Shown: positions 11,143 through 22,483, counted from the stretch's first letter. The stretch: DNA of 64,000 bases from Ophthalmolycus amberensis (GCA_024529925.1 JAFEUB010000314.1:467001-531000); one strand, 5' to 3'. A program made the numbers and translations. Notes: generated from the sequence alone by a model not told the origin.

Positions 11143-14100
11143 GTAGAGTATATGCAGCTGCACGTATTGAATGAAATATTAGAAAGGGATAAACATGCAT
11201 TCATTCAATTTAAGATTTTGGATGTCCGTCAGAGATTGTGATTCAGGATTATCTGGGCGATAAATTAGTTAACCTTCGCAAATTTACTCTCTGATGCTAG
11301 GAACAGGAGAACCACTGCAGCGTGAGGACGTAGGGGAAGAGGCGCCCGAGAGCGGGGGAGGTGAAGAAGAAGAGTGCCATCAGAATGGAAATGGAGGGCA
11401 TGATGCCCCCTTGGAAGAAGGAGAGACGAAACCAGAGGAGGAGCTCAACGATAACGGCTCTGCAGACATCCCCAGTGAAGGGCAGCGGTGAGTGGAGGAA
11501 GAAGTCAGGGTTATTTCTAGCCTCTCTTTCCACGTAGCTAAAAAAAAAAAAGTAAAGTTTCAGAAAAGTGGAATAAAGTTGTATTCACATTGATACCGTC
11601 AACCATATAATAATGAGAAAAGGTTGCATTTGTGGGCCTTCAAACAAGTAAAACATGTAAAGAACGCTGCCAATCTATAAGCAACTACACCCTGTTTTCA
11701 GTTTCCTCAGCCAAAGCCAGGCAGGAGATGGTGAGTAGGCGAGCGAGGGACTTGTTCTTCACGGAATATTGTGATAATTGCACAGTCGCAGCGATTTGGA
11801 CATGTGTAACTGCCTGTGAGTGTCAGATGTTACCCTGCTCCCTCTGTGCTTGTGAATATATAAATAATATATAATATTTACCACTGCCAGTCATCCCAAT
11901 AGCAACATTTAGAGAGGATTTAATGGGCTGGAAAATGGTGGAATAAAGCTGTAGATGTGTGAAATGTAATTAACAACCCTCTCCACTGTGTGGTGACACT
12001 GTCTGCTTGATTTGCTTTATGCAATTTGACGCCGTGTTTTTTTAATATACTGCAACAGTTTCGTCCCGGGCTCGGAATAATATTTAACTGAACTAAAATA
12101 ATTCTGAGCAGAAGTACGAGTCACGGTTGTGGTTGCATTCATTCTGGTAACTTCCTGCCCTTGGCTTTAGTAAGATGGAAAATGTAATCTTTCAGTTTGT
12201 TGTGTGAAGTTCCCATTGCTGTCTGTTAAACTCATTCACTGAAGAGTTGCCTTTCTCTCTGTCTTGCCTCCAGCCTTGGCCTAGATTTTACCCAGAACCC
12301 CCAGATGCTGACTGGTTCCTGGACTGAGTACTCCAACTTTCCAGAGAATTACCTCAAAGGCTGCAAATGGTAAATTCTTCAATAATGAACATGACACCAA
12401 CCATGTGGACTAGGTTTAGAAGCTGCTAAGTATAAAACATGTATGTCGTCATTATAGAATTTATGAGTCGTCATTTGTATGATTACCGTAAAAAAATGAG
12501 ATCATTACATCAGTACATTTTGTGAAGCGATGCACCAGTTGATCAGCAAAAGGTTCAGCAGTTCGGCCATGACCAGTGACATGCAGATCATATTTCTCAT
12601 GTTTCCATTTGTTGCCAAATTTACACGCCTGTCGCCACCGCATGATTGTTTCACATTGGCACACAGCAGCACAGACGGTAAAGTGACAGACACACAGACA
12701 CACACACATGTCCGTGATGTTGAAGTTTAGTTTGAGTGAAAAAGACATAAAGTTTCAATTTCAAAATAAGCAGTGGAGGCGCAACCTTAAAAACATTTGG
12801 TGCTCCCGAGCACAGCATTGCTTATAACAGAGCTAACAGCTAAAGTTAGCATCTCTAATATTGTGTCCAGGAGCAGACATCATGTGCAGATATTAGTGTC
12901 CTCCTTTCTGTGCAAATGAAGCTGGGGGGAGACTTTCACCCCGTTTGTCATTCTCAGGCTATAGTGGGAACAATAGTGCCGACAGCACATTTGGTATAAG
13001 TGAGGCTACTAGTAACAAACTGTCTTAATCTCATGGCCAAGATAAAACCAATATGTCAATCGAGTACAATTGTGACAGTTATGCTTTAAAATGCAATAAA
13101 AAGCACCTTCATAGATGCATAAAACAAACCTGTGTGCATGATGTGCTCAGTTCAAACCATCTTTTTCACGTCATTCCTACTCTGCTAAACTAGGGCTCCT
13201 GATGGTTCCTGTATCCTGACCAACAGTGCAGACAATGTGCTGCGTGTGTACAACCTCCCTCCAGAGATTTACAGCTACAACTGGGACTCGCTCCCTGAGA
13301 TGGTGAGCACACGGATCGCTTAATGTTTGTGTGGATGCAAGGAAACTATCAGAGAAAGAAGGGTCATTACAACACTGTGTAGACTGAACGTTTCTGGACC
13401 TTTATGATTTACTTAAGGTTTTACCTCGATAGAATTAACCAACATTTTGAAATAGAATTGAAACAGTTTCTCGAGTGCCTCAACGTTTAGTTCCAGTTTA
13501 TGTTATTTAACAAACACGCAGAGAACACAGTCTACTTATTTAGTTTTACTGACCACAGTACATCAATGAAAATTCACACATCATTAGTGTGACTGAAATT
13601 GAGTTAATAGCAATATGAAATAAATATGAGAGAGGGAACGATGACATATTTAACTTCTTAACATATTTATATACACTTGCATACTAAAATATATTTGATT
13701 ACAGATTTAATTTATTGTATTTGCCGTGGAATCGAATTGAGTATCGAGAATCTAAGAATTTCACTGGTGTTGGTTTTGACTCTTCTGTTATCGTGACATC
13801 CCTGTTCTGCACCACTGTAGATGTTCTTTAATCACGTTCATGAGATATTTCACATGTCTTTTAAACGGTCTACATTTCCAGTCAAGGAGAGGTCATCGAC
13901 CTGTCGTGTGTTGTACAAAGGCTGACGGTGTGTTGTGTCACAATAAACTAAGAAGAAACATGTAAGGCAGCCGTTTAAGAAGATCACTCAAGATCTAACG
14001 GAACAGGAAAGACATTCTGTCCTTTAGGTTTTAGGAAATGTGAAGTGGCGAGCCAGTCTCTTAATTGTATTACAGGCTGGTACATTTGGATCACTGAACA

Positions 14101-15009
14101 AAAATAATTGAAATATAATCCATTTTCCCCCCATTAGAGATCTCTCACCGCTTGTTAAAAAGGGCAGAAAACTGAGCTTTTATTGCTTCATGTCTCACAC
14201 GCTGCCGCTGGCTTTTGAATGTTACTACGAGGAAAAGCCGTTGTAGCCACCTGTTCAGTACCAGCATCAGAACTGATCCCATCGGTCTTCACAGTTTGAT
14301 TACTGTGTGTGTGTGTTTCAGTCTTTACGTTCCTGATGGTTTTCTTTCCTTTCTTTCATTCTGTGGCAGAGTCCAGTGCTGAGGATGGCAGAGGGAGACA
14401 CCATCTACGACTACTGCTGGTACCCCAAAATGAACTCTCTGGACGCGGACACATGCTTGTGAGTGCAACTAGACCTCTGCCAGAGCGTGCGCTGATGCGC
14501 CGCTCTTAGCAGCTGGATAGATGAGACATTTAAAGTTCACTTCGAAGGTCGACCTGTCAGACGGTGAAGGATGGATACACGGAAAAGGCACGATGTTGTT
14601 TATCGAGGCCGGTGTCAGTCAGTGATTGGTGTTTTTAATCTAGATCTTGGACGGTTCGAGTCGGACGCCGTGTGTTTGTTTCTCCGGTTCGCTTGAGCCT
14701 GTCTAACAGACTATCCGAACAGACAGGATATTGTTGTACGCTTTGTGACTCATCCTTCGATCTCCGTGGTATTTACGCTCGTTGTGGGAGCCGGCTGCCA
14801 GCGTGGAGATGGCTGTAAAAGCGTTCTGATGTCTCTCATTATGAGTGAAGAGTTGGCCTTCGTATTGTCTGCCTCGGCCTCTGCCGCAATGCGCTCGGCT
14901 GTTTGAGGCCCACAGTGCTTTTCAGCATGATTCATCCCACTAACAGCTCTCCCGGGTCCTAAACACCTAAAGGGCCTCATGATTCTCTGACTTGGGGCAT
15001 CTCTTTTCA

Positions 15010-15049
<40 letters not shown>

Positions 15050-18000
15050 AAAAGTGGTAATTGTGACATCACGGCGTGTCTGTGCGCACACTGTTGAACA
15101 CGGCAAACACAAGTAACGCCCTGCCATCACTGTGGAGATTGCATGCCGTCCGTGTTGAGAGGTAGGGCAGTGCTAACAAGCTGAGGTCAAGTTGCTCACG
15201 TTTTTTTTACTGTGTATACCCCTCCGCCCCCACCTCTCACCGTCCTCCAGTTAGTGCCTCCACCCTCCGAAACATCCCCCTGATCAAGGTCCAGCTTTGG
15301 CACCGCGCCACCCCTACACCAGACAGCCTTCACTGTGTAATAGGAGGCGGGTCAGGAGCTGTATGTCCAAAGATGAGAGTTGTGTAAACAGCAAAATCAT
15401 CTACAAACGACTCATGTGGACAATGAACCGCTTGAGAGGCCTGTGTGTGTATCTGCCAAAGGCCTGCCTGTCCACGAGGCTGAGGATTGCCAGCTGGAGC
15501 TGACAGACGTCATTCTTCATCTTCTTCAGATCACTGCCACTTATCACAGGGGAGCTCCTGCAGGGCACGGCTAGGTGGTCGGACAAGCTCCGAGTGGATT
15601 GTTAAGGGCGAAGCAGATCAGTGGAAGATTTAAAGCAAACCTGTTTTTTCGAGGGCCTTTTCTGTCCGTCCCCCCCGTCCTCTTTCCCCCCCCCCCCCCC
15701 CTTCCCCTCGCCCTCTTTTCACAGCTCCCATTTTGTTTCTCCCCCTGTGCTCTTGAACTTCTGTCTGCCAAAAGCCGTGTGTTGTTGATGCCCCTCCTGT
15801 AGAGAGGGAATAAGGGCCCCTGTTATGGCTCGGTTAAGTTGCACTGAGTTCTAGGCATTGCTCCAAGCTAGCAGCAGTCTAGCGTTATAATTGGGCATTT
15901 CCCTGCTCTGGAATAAAGCTGCGGCGCAGAGGGGCCATAACGGAACTCTGCAGCAGTGGTAGGGGCTAATTTCCTTTTGTCTAATTGAGCCGCAGCGATG
16001 CCTCGCCATTTGTTCAGCGCCCAGTAATTAGAGTTAAAAAGGCACGGCTCACTCTTTGGCCCCGATTTGAATCAATAAGAATGGGCTGTGGTCTTGTCTC
16101 CGTAATGAGGCATAGCGCAATGATGTGTATCTGTTTTGATGCATTGATACATTCAGGTGGAGGCGGTGCAGTAGAGGTTAGAAAACGAGTTAAACAAGAT
16201 GTTCTGTGGTCATAAATAATGTACGTTTCAAAAGAATCTCAGCAGCTTGTTTCATTTGAATCTGGTTTGTATCCTGTGAGATGATTGTACAATTCTATTT
16301 GATACCACTCGGTACTGTTACAGTCAAATACTGATGTGTCACCGTGTTCCATCGCTGCTCATAAAATATCTTCTTGCATCAATCACTCTATTCCCTGCCT
16401 TGTCTTTGAGTCCTTTTCCAACACGTCTCAATAACTCACTCTCTCTCTCTCTCCTCTTCCGCAGTCTCGCCAGCAGTAGCCGAGACAACCCAGTCCACGT
16501 GTGGGACGCGTTCTACGGGGAGGTGCGAGCCAGTTTCCGACCCTACAATCACCTGGACGAGCTGACGGCAGCCCACTCCCTCTGCTTCTCGCCCGACGGC
16601 ACGCAGCTCTACTGCGGCTTTGACAAAATGGTCAGGGTCTTCTACACCGACCGCCCTGGAAGAGACTGCGAGGAGCGGCCCACCGTAGGTCGGTTATCAA
16701 GCGCTTATTAGCTACTAACCACAAATCACATGTAGACTTCACAGTACACGGTTAAATCTTACTGATATGTTAATTGTGGTTGCCTTCCATCAAACGTTAA
16801 TAGCCATTTAAACCAGGTTGATGTATTGTGGGCTCTCACATTATGTATTGATTTAAAGGCGGGGACTGTTTTGAAAACTCTCGCTGTTGTTCAAGGGCGC
16901 TTACTTTGAGAGTGAAGAATAAATCAAATCAAAAGATTTGCATTCGCCTGCTAAGATCTCCGAAAGTCAAACCCACAAGACAAACAATGAGTAAGCAGGG
17001 TGGATGTGAAAAAGAAGATGTGATGTCTGTTGTTTCCTTTATTGAAAAAGTTGCTGTTTGACAGCTGGCTGTCACATCTAACGGGCTGGAGTCTCCTTGA
17101 ACAAATCAACAAGGACAGTTTTTATCATGCGCCTCTGACTAGAAATAAAGAGAACTAAATGTTTACTGTGAGGACTTCCTGATCTCTGTCACACACTTCA
17201 AACAAGCGTCAGCTCGTCTTTTGTAAGGCGCTGAAGTGATCTGAGCCGGTGTCTGCCTTGTAGTTAACAGGCTGAAGTCTTGTAAACCACCAAAATGATC
17301 CTTGAAAATGTCAACAGATAGCTTTTATTTTTCAACTCAAAAGTTTGAGTCTTCATGTCCTTCACGATTTATTTGATTGATTACATAAAGTTTATTTTCA
17401 GATGGCAAAAAACAAACCTGATAACAAATGCAAAATGCCTGGAATCAGGTTTTATATTGCTGCCAACTCACCATCTTGCTCTGATAGATTATTGCCGTCT
17501 ACGTTGTCTTCCTATTTGACTCCATCGGCTTGGCCTGATAATTAATAACTGCAGAAAAGTATCGATACGTGAGGACTGTGCCAGCCGCTCGCCTCTGCCA
17601 CTTTGTGCAGAAAAACTAAAAGCCGTTTTTAAAGAGTCAACTTTTGAGTGTAAGCGATTGGGAGCTGTGTCTTTCTTGTGAACCTTTTTAAAAAGGCTGA
17701 CCTGCCAAATGTCCCTCTGTTGCCCTCACACTGCAGTGAAGAAGCAGGGCCAAAATGGCATCATCTCCTGCTTTGGCTTCAGCCCCTGCCAGTCTGTTTA
17801 CGCCTGTGGCTCTTACTCCCGCTGCGCCGGCCTCTACTCCTGCCAAGACGGCTCCCTGCTGGCTCTGCTGCCGACCCGCCACCACGGAGGCCTCACCCAT
17901 CTGATCTTCTCCCCCGACGGCAACTACCTGTACACCGGCGGGCGCAAGGTGAGCACAAGCACACGCGCGCACTTGGCATTACAGCAGCATGCAGACTGGA

Positions 18001-18365
18001 GGCCTGAGGGTAACACTCTGCTCTGTTGACACCGTCTGGAGGCTTCTCCAGGTATGACGTCGCACAAATTGTCCTGAATGATTTATTGACAACTGGCAAT
18101 GTGGAGACGCCATAGCTATCAACCTCTGTGTGAGTCAGTGCCTTCCGTTCACTCCTGTTCCCGCATGTCACCCTGTTCAGATTGAATGTGCACTCGTTAA
18201 GCATTCCAGTCTACAAAGTTATTATGTTGCTGCCAGGTAATTCATCTACAATTCAGCAACGCGGTCAGGAGCACAGGCTTTTTGTTTGAATTTTTTTAAT
18301 CAAAAATATTACCTGTGATATCCCCTGGATGCCCTGGAATAAATGCTCTTGTGAACATTGTTTGC

Positions 18366-18399
<34 letters not shown>

Positions 18400-19920
18400 G
18401 ATCCAGAGATCCTGTGCTGGGACCTAAGAGAGCCGGGCGAGGTCGTGTTTTCATTCAAGAGAAACGTGGCCACCAACCAACGCATCTACTTTGATCTGGA
18501 CCAGTAAGTTTACTTCACTAACTAGAACTCTAATCAGTGATGTGTTCGTGAGCGATGCTGCGCTCACGAACACATCACGTATTAATATGAGCATCCTGTC
18601 ATTCATCTAGTTTCCCTGCACAAACTTTCACATGGCTGAGAAATCTGGTCCTTTATGTTGATTGTGTACAAATGCTTTTGTTGTTGTTGTTGTGTAAAGG
18701 TCGGGCAGGTACCTGCTCAGTGGCGACACAGAGAGAGTGGTGTCGGTATGGGACACCCAGACAGCGCCTCCTGATGGTACCGAGGAGCTACTGCAACCTC
18801 AGCTCAGGTTCCAGGCCCATTGGGACTGCACCAACGGCATCAGGTATGATTGCTAGAAGAAAGAAATCTGACCTATTCCATTGGCTGATGAAGCACAACG
18901 CCACTGTGTACTTCCTGTTTCAGGTTCAATAATGATGGGACATGTTGAGAGCACGGTTGAGGCAATCCATCAATCATAGATACGCTGTGAATTTGGAGTT
19001 TAGCACCTTTTTAAATAGGCTGTCAAACATAGTACTAGTAGAGTATGTGAGTTTTATGTGGCCTGCCCCCGGTTCTAAACAGAGAGGAGCGACGGAACAC
19101 AACTCATCTCTTTAGTTCAGCCGTGCTTTCTCTTCATGGTTCTTAATATAACATTCAAATCTGCATTGGCAAGAATATAATTGGACTTCGATACAAACAG
19201 ACAACTGTGTAGAGGAGGGAGAAAGTAAGCAATCAGCAAATGTTGGTCCATCAATCATGTTCAGTGGCTGCGTTGCTGTTATTGTTTTGGTCCCCCAATT
19301 ATCATTCAAAACAAATCGTCTGAAATATTTCAGATAAGAGAAGAAACATCGGTGTTTGAGTTCTAATATTCCTCAGCAGTACCGCTGCTTTGTGAGAACA
19401 GGGAGCAGTGACCACGGCTTCCTGTGTCGGCTCTGTATTCTGTGTAGAACAGATGAAGTATCTGTGAATGTTCTGTTATTATGTATAGAATGTGGACGTC
19501 AATTAATTCAGTTGTTTTAGGACTGTGAAATGCATCACTTAGTTCCTCGTGGTGTTTACATTTGAATGTGCTTTAAATGCATAACAAGTGCTGCAGGGAA
19601 AAATACCAGAAATATCAGTTTTCTTGAACACATTTATTTGCACATCCTCATTTTCGTTTTCTTCCTCATCCTGCATCTTCCCCGTCCACAGTATTCATCC
19701 CTTCATGCCACTGTTGGCAACATCCAGCGGGCAACGACAGTTCCCGTCGCCCGGCGAGAGTGAGGGCGACTCGGCCTCTGAGGGCGAGGGAGGTGACGCT
19801 GTGGTGTCGCCTCAGGAGACCCGACAGGACAACGCCCTGAGCCTGTGGTGGGCCGGGCCGCTCGGCCCCGCCGCCGCCGAGGCGAGCCAGGAGCCGAGCA
19901 CTGAGGTGGTGGAGGCCTGA
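10860..19920 (+). CDS. wrap53: WRAP53 / TCAB1 telomerase Cajal body protein, complete, 10 coding exons
   Basis: WRAP53 (TCAB1, WDR79) is a nuclear WD40 protein. It binds the CAB box of small Cajal body RNAs and telomerase RNA and brings them to Cajal bodies; in mammals it is a telomerase holoenzyme subunit. Exons are 10860-11142 (or -11076), 11301-11487, 12274-12369, 13194-13302, 14370-14458, 16465-16688, 17737-17948, 18400-18503, 18700-18843 and 19692-19920. They join in frame to 558 aa (536 with the shorter exon 2), close to human at about 548. Residues 1-160 are acidic and low-complexity, followed by a WD40 propeller. Family motifs are NYLKGCKWAPDGSCILTNSA, NHLDELTAAHSLCFSPDG, KKQGQNGIISC, CWDLRE and TNQRIYFDLD. 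The tail is Glu/Ala-rich. The main ATG was chosen because it opens the acidic N-terminus in frame with all later exons. The next gene downstream is efnb3, as in human. Confidence 0.96.
11301..11487 (+). CDS. wrap53: wrap53 exon 3
   Basis: The acceptor gatgctag ends at 11300 and the donor is gtgagt at 11488. It encodes an acidic stretch (EDVGEEAPESGGGEEEE, LEEGETKPEEELNDNGS) that continues the disordered N-terminal region. Confidence 0.88.
12274..12369 (+). CDS. wrap53: wrap53 exon 4, start of the conserved domain
   Basis: The acceptor cctccag ends at 12273 and the donor is gtaaat at 12370. It encodes LGLDFTQNPQMLTGSWTEYS and NFPENYLKGCK; the Trp codon is split with the next exon. This begins the propeller. 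Confidence 0.93.
13194..13302 (+). CDS. wrap53: wrap53 exon 5
   Basis: The acceptor aactag ends at 13193 and the donor is gtgagc at 13303. It encodes WAPDGSCILTNSADNVLRVY then NLPPEIYSYNWDSLPEM, a first WD40-like blade nearly identical to the remembered human segment. Confidence 0.96.
14370..14458 (+). CDS. wrap53: wrap53 exon 6
   Basis: The acceptor tggcag ends at 14369 and the donor is gtgagt at 14459. It encodes SPVLRMAEGDTIYDYCWYPK then MNSLDADTC, matching the VEGDTIYDYCWY region of the family. Confidence 0.95.
14459..15819 (+). other. wrap53 intron 6, 5' part
   Basis: No coding exon is seen here. It contains a (GT)n microsatellite at 15012-15048 and C-rich runs near 15690-15710. Short open frames at 15297-15574 have no acceptors or family signature. 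Confidence 0.6.
15820..16200. promoter_or_regulatory. candidate conserved non-coding element in wrap53 intron 6
   Basis: This is a complex, repeat-free block inside the 2-kb intron between exons 6 and 7. It contains homeodomain-type cores (CTAATTGAG near 15981, CAGTAATTAGAG near 16022), CCATTTGTTCAGCGCC and an AATCAATAA motif. Its texture differs from the surrounding intron. It might regulate the downstream ephrin gene. Conservation has not been tested. Confidence 0.3.
16465..16688 (+). CDS. wrap53: wrap53 exon 7
   Basis: The acceptor tccgcag ends at 16464, after a (CT)n tract. The donor used is gtcggt at 16689. It encodes LASSSRDNPVHVWDAFYGEV, RASFRPYNHLDELTAAHSL and CFSPDGTQLYCGFDKMVRVF. 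The donor was chosen by frame: only an end at 16688 (phase 1) reads through exon 8. A competing gtaggt sits 4 nt upstream. Confidence 0.93.
16689..17736 (+). other. wrap53 intron 7
   Basis: This is a 1.05-kb AT-rich intron. I see no snoRNA-like box pattern, exon or clear repeat in it. Confidence 0.6.
17737..17948 (+). CDS. wrap53: wrap53 exon 8
   Basis: The acceptor ctgcag ends at 17736 and the donor is gtgagc at 17949. It encodes KKQGQNGIISCFGFSPCQS, VYACGSYSRCAGLYSCQDGS and GGLTHLIFSPDGNYLYTGGR, two WD40 blades. A (CA)n repeat follows the donor. Confidence 0.95.
18369..18397 (+). repeat. (TG)n abutting the wrap53 exon 9 acceptor
   Basis: About 14 TG units run directly into the AG of the splice acceptor and replace the usual polypyrimidine tract. 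TG tracts in RNA are binding sites for TDP-43 and CELF-type proteins. Confidence 0.9.
18400..18503 (+). CDS. wrap53: wrap53 exon 9, acceptor within a (TG)n tract
   Basis: It encodes DPEILCWDLREPGEVVFS and NVATNQRIYFDLD. The donor is CA|gtaagt at 18504. The upstream intron end is almost pure TG from 18369 to 18397, directly followed by AG. At 104 nt, skipping would shift the frame. Confidence 0.94.
18537..18578. repeat. perfect 18-bp inverted repeat in wrap53 intron 9
   Basis: The left arm GTGATGTGTTCGTGAGCG (18537-18554) and its exact reverse complement (18561-18578) are separated by ATGCTG. The structure begins 34 nt after the exon 9 donor. In the nascent transcript it would fold into a stable stem with a 6-nt loop. 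Confidence 0.9.
18700..18843 (+). CDS. wrap53: wrap53 exon 10
   Basis: The acceptor gtaaag ends at 18699 after a (TTG)n stretch, so it also lacks a classic pyrimidine tract. The donor is gtatga at 18844. It encodes SGRYLLSGDTERVVSVWDTQ and FQAHWDCTNGI, one WD40 blade ending in the conserved DCTNG. Confidence 0.95.
19692..19920 (+). CDS. wrap53: wrap53 terminal exon with stop
   Basis: The acceptor tccacag ends at 19691. It encodes IHPFMPLLATSSGQRQFPSP and a Glu/Gly/Ala-rich tail (NALSLWWAGPLGPAAAEA), ending in TGA at 19918-19920. HPxxPLLATxSGQR and the LWW motif are family landmarks. Confidence 0.95.
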
Positions 19921-21275
19921 AGCCCTGCTAGCTCAGCCAGCTGACACAAATTGAGTTACACCTGCCATGTGATTCATTTTGGGAACACTTTCTATGGATA
20001 AAGCTAATTATGAGTCTTTTTGCTGTCAGCAACATGAAGTCCTGGGGTGGGAAAACATTTCTGGATCATTTTTAAACATCTGGTTGCCGTAAATATTTAC
20101 AGTCCAAGTAACTTTCTGAGATTGAGTCTTAACATATCTGCAAGTTTGCAACATTTACTCACACACTTGCAGAGATCAAATTACAGGATCAGTGCAGAAC
20201 AGATTTACAGGCTTCTGTGTATGAACACTTCATTGTTGTAAACATGAATTGGAACTATATGCTAAGACTGATCAATGCTAAACGGTTGAGACAACATGTG
20301 CAGTGCAGAATAATTGGATTGGACATCTCTCAATTTAGTTATTTAATTAGCGGAAAAAACGTTTGTTTACATATAATGAATCTTTTGCGAACCCTTTTTT
20401 TCACGGTGGATGTGCTTCTTCCCTGATTTGTAAGCATTGTGAGGGCCTTGCCCAGTGTCTGTCTACTGACTAGTGTCTTTAGGAGTGTTTGTTTACGTGT
20501 GTGTGGCTGTGACGCTGCCCCGGAGATCCCTAACTGCTATAGTTCCATTCAGTGCCATTTGTTCTTGAGCTTTGCTTTTGTAAACTGATGGGATCTTCGG
20601 GTGTACCTTCCTTTTTTAAAACTATTAGACGCACCAGGTGTCGTGTCGCTCTGTGCATGCCCACAAATGTATATTTTTGTAAAGCCGTGATCATTCTTAC
20701 TTTTCGAATGTATAACTGTGTAAGCAGCTAGCTTGATTACTGTAACCTCATAGCAATCTGTGAAAGTATGTAATTAGTAGTGGGTGGAAAAAGGAGTATT
20801 CTTGTGTTTTTTCTATAGATTGGGCTCCATTTGTACCTGTGTGAGTGGTGATGTGGCAGCACAACACATGTAATTGCATTAATGTTGTACTGCAGTGGTT
20901 TGGTCAATGCTGATGTTGCTGTCAGTGGGGTGTGCTTTGCTTTAGGTTCTTTTAACAGGTAGATCAGAGGAAGCACAGCATGATCCAACTAAAGCCTTGC
21001 ATCTGTGACGCTGAGGAATCGATCAATTTTGAATCCTCTGCTGATCCAGGTGTCACTCCTTGAACTCAAATTTGTTGCCAAGCAATAGCAGATATGATTA
21101 TGTAGCTGCTATTAAACAATACTACACCGATTTTCTTTGCCAGGAAGCTTTAGGAACCGTGTCGGCCTCGACCGTGTGACATGCGTCTCTAGATGGATGG
21201 CTGCGTCTGCTGCAGGTGTCTTTCTGGTGATTTTATTCAAGCTGCAGTGAATTAAAAGCATATCTCTTCACACGT
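19921..21275 (+). other. wrap53: wrap53 3'UTR (end approximate)
   Basis: AU-rich sequence without a credible ORF follows the stop. The best 3'-end signal is ATTAAA at 21251-21256, followed by a T/GT-rich stretch near 21274-21297. No canonical AATAAA was seen closer to the stop, so the boundary is inferred. Confidence 0.5.
21251..21256 (+). terminator. wrap53: candidate wrap53 poly(A) signal ATTAAA
   Basis: This common variant hexamer has a U-rich downstream region (cacgtttgttttttgtcc) within 40 nt, fitting cleavage near 21270. Other hexamers further on cannot be ruled out. Confidence 0.45.
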
Positions 21276-22239
21276 TTGTTTTTTGTCCTTTCTGTTGAAA
21301 GCAGTTCAGAGTTGGCTGCCCTGTAATGAATCCCCATTGGATGCAAGACGATGCTCTACTCGAGTCAAGAGGCAGTTCTTAAAAGCTAAAGGGACTCTTG
21401 GCTTTCGCTTATGAGATGGAAACTATTCATAGCTTTCACCTTTCCCCACACACACTCGTGTGTTTGATTGTCTGAAACCACGGGGGCAGAGAGCCAAGTT
21501 GGAGAGCTGCACTGCTGTGTTGTGCAGGTTGCTTAGCGACCGCCTCCGCCTTGGGAGAGGAAAGCAGATGGAAAGATGGAGAGAGTGAATAGTGGGTTCA
21601 GAGAGAGAGAGAGGAAATAGCCAAATGCATGTAATAAATAATCCAGTGGTTTAGTGATTGCGACTGGTTTGTGATGGTCTGGCCTCTGATCTCAACCCCA
21701 CCAGAGAGTGAAGTGTGTGGTGATGGAGTAGAAACAGGAAGTGATTATGGCACTGAGTGAAGTCGATCTATGGCCACTTCCTTCGGGTTGATGTTTACTG
21801 TCATGTAATGATGTCAGCTGTACTGTATCCTATCTAGTCAATATAACTTCCTCGTGATCAATTATAGATAATGATCAACTATGCAGTTCCCCATAGCTCC
21901 ATAGACCGCTTAACTCGTTCTTTTAGTTTTTACTTTACTTGATGTGTCACTCTCGCCACTCTGACTTTGGTGAACGCAGCAGCAGGTTGTGATAATAAAC
22001 CCGACGCATACTACTTTCCCAGCACGAAACAACAAACAATGGTCGCGATTAGCTGGGGAACACAGCGGAGCATTTAGCAGCTAACAAAGACGCTGTATTT
22101 AAGCAAAGCAAAGTTAAAACGAGAGTCAGTGTTGGACATAAATGTCGCTCTGTAACATGTTCACCGTTTTATAAGGTCATGTCAATGTTTACAGCTTATC
22201 GTGGACATAAATATCAATCAATGCAGCTTTGGTAGTTCA

Positions 22240-22483
22240 TTAAAAACGTTTGATGAGCCTTATGTAGCGGGTCCTCTTCACGGAGTCCGCCATGTTGACC
22301 CGCCATGTTTCTACGGTAGCCCAGAGCGGACAAATCAAGCGCTTGCTCCAGAGAGGGCCTTTTGCATTTTACCTGAAGGCCATCTTCGTTCTCTATACGT
22401 TTGAAAAGGGAGGCGAGAGAGGAGGGGTATTCAGTTGGTTGCAAACTGCAGCCTCAGCACTAGATGCTATAACAAAGTGTGGA
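22240..22483 (-). mobile_element. short non-autonomous element, family 1, reverse copy
   Basis: Read on the minus strand it shows the same blocks as the copy at 26149-26495: a GCATCTAG start region, GGTTGCA...TTGCAACC, ACTGAATACCCCTCC, GATGGCC, ATGCAAAAGGCCCTCTC, GTCCGCTCTGGGCT, AACATGGCGGACTCCGTG and GGACCCGC. An internal CCGCCATG is duplicated (22288 region). I recognise this as a widespread teleost MITE-like repeat. Its 3' half is poorly preserved, so the left boundary is uncertain. Confidence 0.75.

Noticed and set aside
12770..13000. Possible degraded repeat with GAGCTAACAGCTAAAGTTAGCA
   Set aside because: The short GCTAAC/GTTAGC motif is common in fish DNA. I could not define element ends or a second copy here.
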